A stretch of 64,000 nucleotides of DNA from Paguma larvata (Eukaryota > Chordata > Mammalia > Carnivora > Viverridae). Below the pieces are notes generated by a model. The model did no database searches and was not told the origin of the DNA. It saw nothing but the letters and a program-made list of their open reading frames with translations. Position numbers and translations under genes: made by a program. Shown here one piece after another: positions 63,427-64,000 of the stretch (position 1 is its first letter; the number at the start of each line of letters is the position of its first letter). The stretch covers positions 77,205,123 through 77,269,122 of the forward strand of contig CM057825.1 in NCBI GenBank assembly GCA_030068075.1, in the 5' to 3' direction.

Positions 63427-63897
63427 CTAAAAAGAAAAAGGAAAAAAGCACAATTAAATCCATTCTAGATGAAAATTAAGTTGTATATATCTCCTTTAAC
63501 GTTAATAAAAAGCTTAAGTGCCAAGGATTTATGCTGAGAATGCAGGCTGTATCCTTGCTCAAGAGGGAAAGGCCAACAGAAGTATCTACCATAGCCTGTT
63601 CTGTGCCATTAAAGAAATGGCCAGGCTATTTCATTTTTATTAACAGCGTAATTGAAACACAATGTTTAGTTTATATCTCTATTGGAGACCTTGATGGAGT
63701 AGCAGTTAACAATTAGATAAAAACAACTAGGCATACTTGCAGTCAAATCAGTTACATTCTCCTGCACTTGGCCACTAGCACAAAAACAAAATAAAACTGG
63801 TCAAATTAACAGAGCATGGTCAAATTAAAACTAGAACCGTACAGTATTTCGTTAGCTGATCCAATAAATAAAATTGTTCCACTTTGGTAAAATATAC

Positions 63898-64000
63898 CTG
63901 ACGCAAGTCTTTCTTCATCAGAAGGGAGAGGTTTAGTTTGTATTCCATTTACTGTTTTTTCAGAAATATCAAAAACTGGAATCTCTTCTAGTCCACGAGA
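63898..64000 (-). CDS. RIF1: RIF1 penultimate coding exon (partial)
   Basis: On the minus strand the visible 103 nt read SRGLEEIPVFDISEKTVNG, then PLPSDEERLAS, and end G|GTATAT in phase 1, which fits the AT start of the last exon to make an aspartate codon. The exon continues past the right window edge. The 471-nt intron 63427-63897 between the two RIF1 exons holds nothing I recognise. Confidence 0.92.

Overview
The window is vertebrate nuclear DNA, almost certainly from a cat (Felidae). tRNA-derived carnivore SINEs with the feline head (GGCGCCTGGGTGGCTCAGTC), a CT-rich middle and an A-rich tail occur on both strands. Canid and bear/mustelid SINE heads differ as I recall them. The window holds the 3' part of the nebulin gene (NEB, + strand, about 1-49200), an intergenic stretch with a decayed L1, and the last two coding exons of RIF1 on the minus strand (63212-64000). 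The two genes converge tail to tail, as they do in human.

NEB layout. Exon 1 of the window is cut by the left edge. Exons 1-27 (1-24265) each encode one nebulin module of 34-38 residues and are phase 0 to phase 0. The actin-binding SDxxYK-type motif spans the exon junctions. The super-repeat motif WLKG is clear in exon 6, changed to FLKG in exon 14 and nearly lost in exon 21, so the window crosses from the regular super-repeat rod into the C-terminal single-repeat region. Exons 8 and 9 are the likely mutually exclusive pair: the 7-module spacing of the motif holds only if one of them is used. Exons 28-29 are transitional modules, and exon 30 is a candidate exon. Exons 31-43 (28799-41332) are thirteen 93-nt cassettes of 31 residues with the core TPEMxRVKxNQENxSS. 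They form the alternatively spliced Z-disc end of nebulin, and eleven of them have weak GTATTT/GTACTT-type donors. Three cassettes (38-40) lie in a nearly identical tandem array of about 0.65-kb units, followed by a decayed copy. Exons 44-49 encode the C-terminus: last modules, linker, GC-rich serine-rich exon 47, and the SH3 domain ending in a TAA at 48596-48598.

Anomaly. Exon 3 carries one extra C (run at 1090-1094), which breaks the nebulin frame and creates a stop at 1149-1151. All other exons keep frame, so a sequence error or a rare allele is more likely than a dead gene.

After NEB. A 5.4-kb degenerate L1 in sense orientation (about 49560-55010) retains ORF1 C-terminal and ORF2 remnants. 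Three SINEs sit inside ORF2 and a fourth lies between the ORFs. From 55349 to 63211 the DNA is AT-rich with few repeats. Part of it must be the RIF1 3' UTR. RIF1 serves replication timing and DNA repair in the nucleus; nebulin sets thin-filament structure in skeletal muscle sarcomeres. Their adjacency is positional and does not imply a shared pathway.
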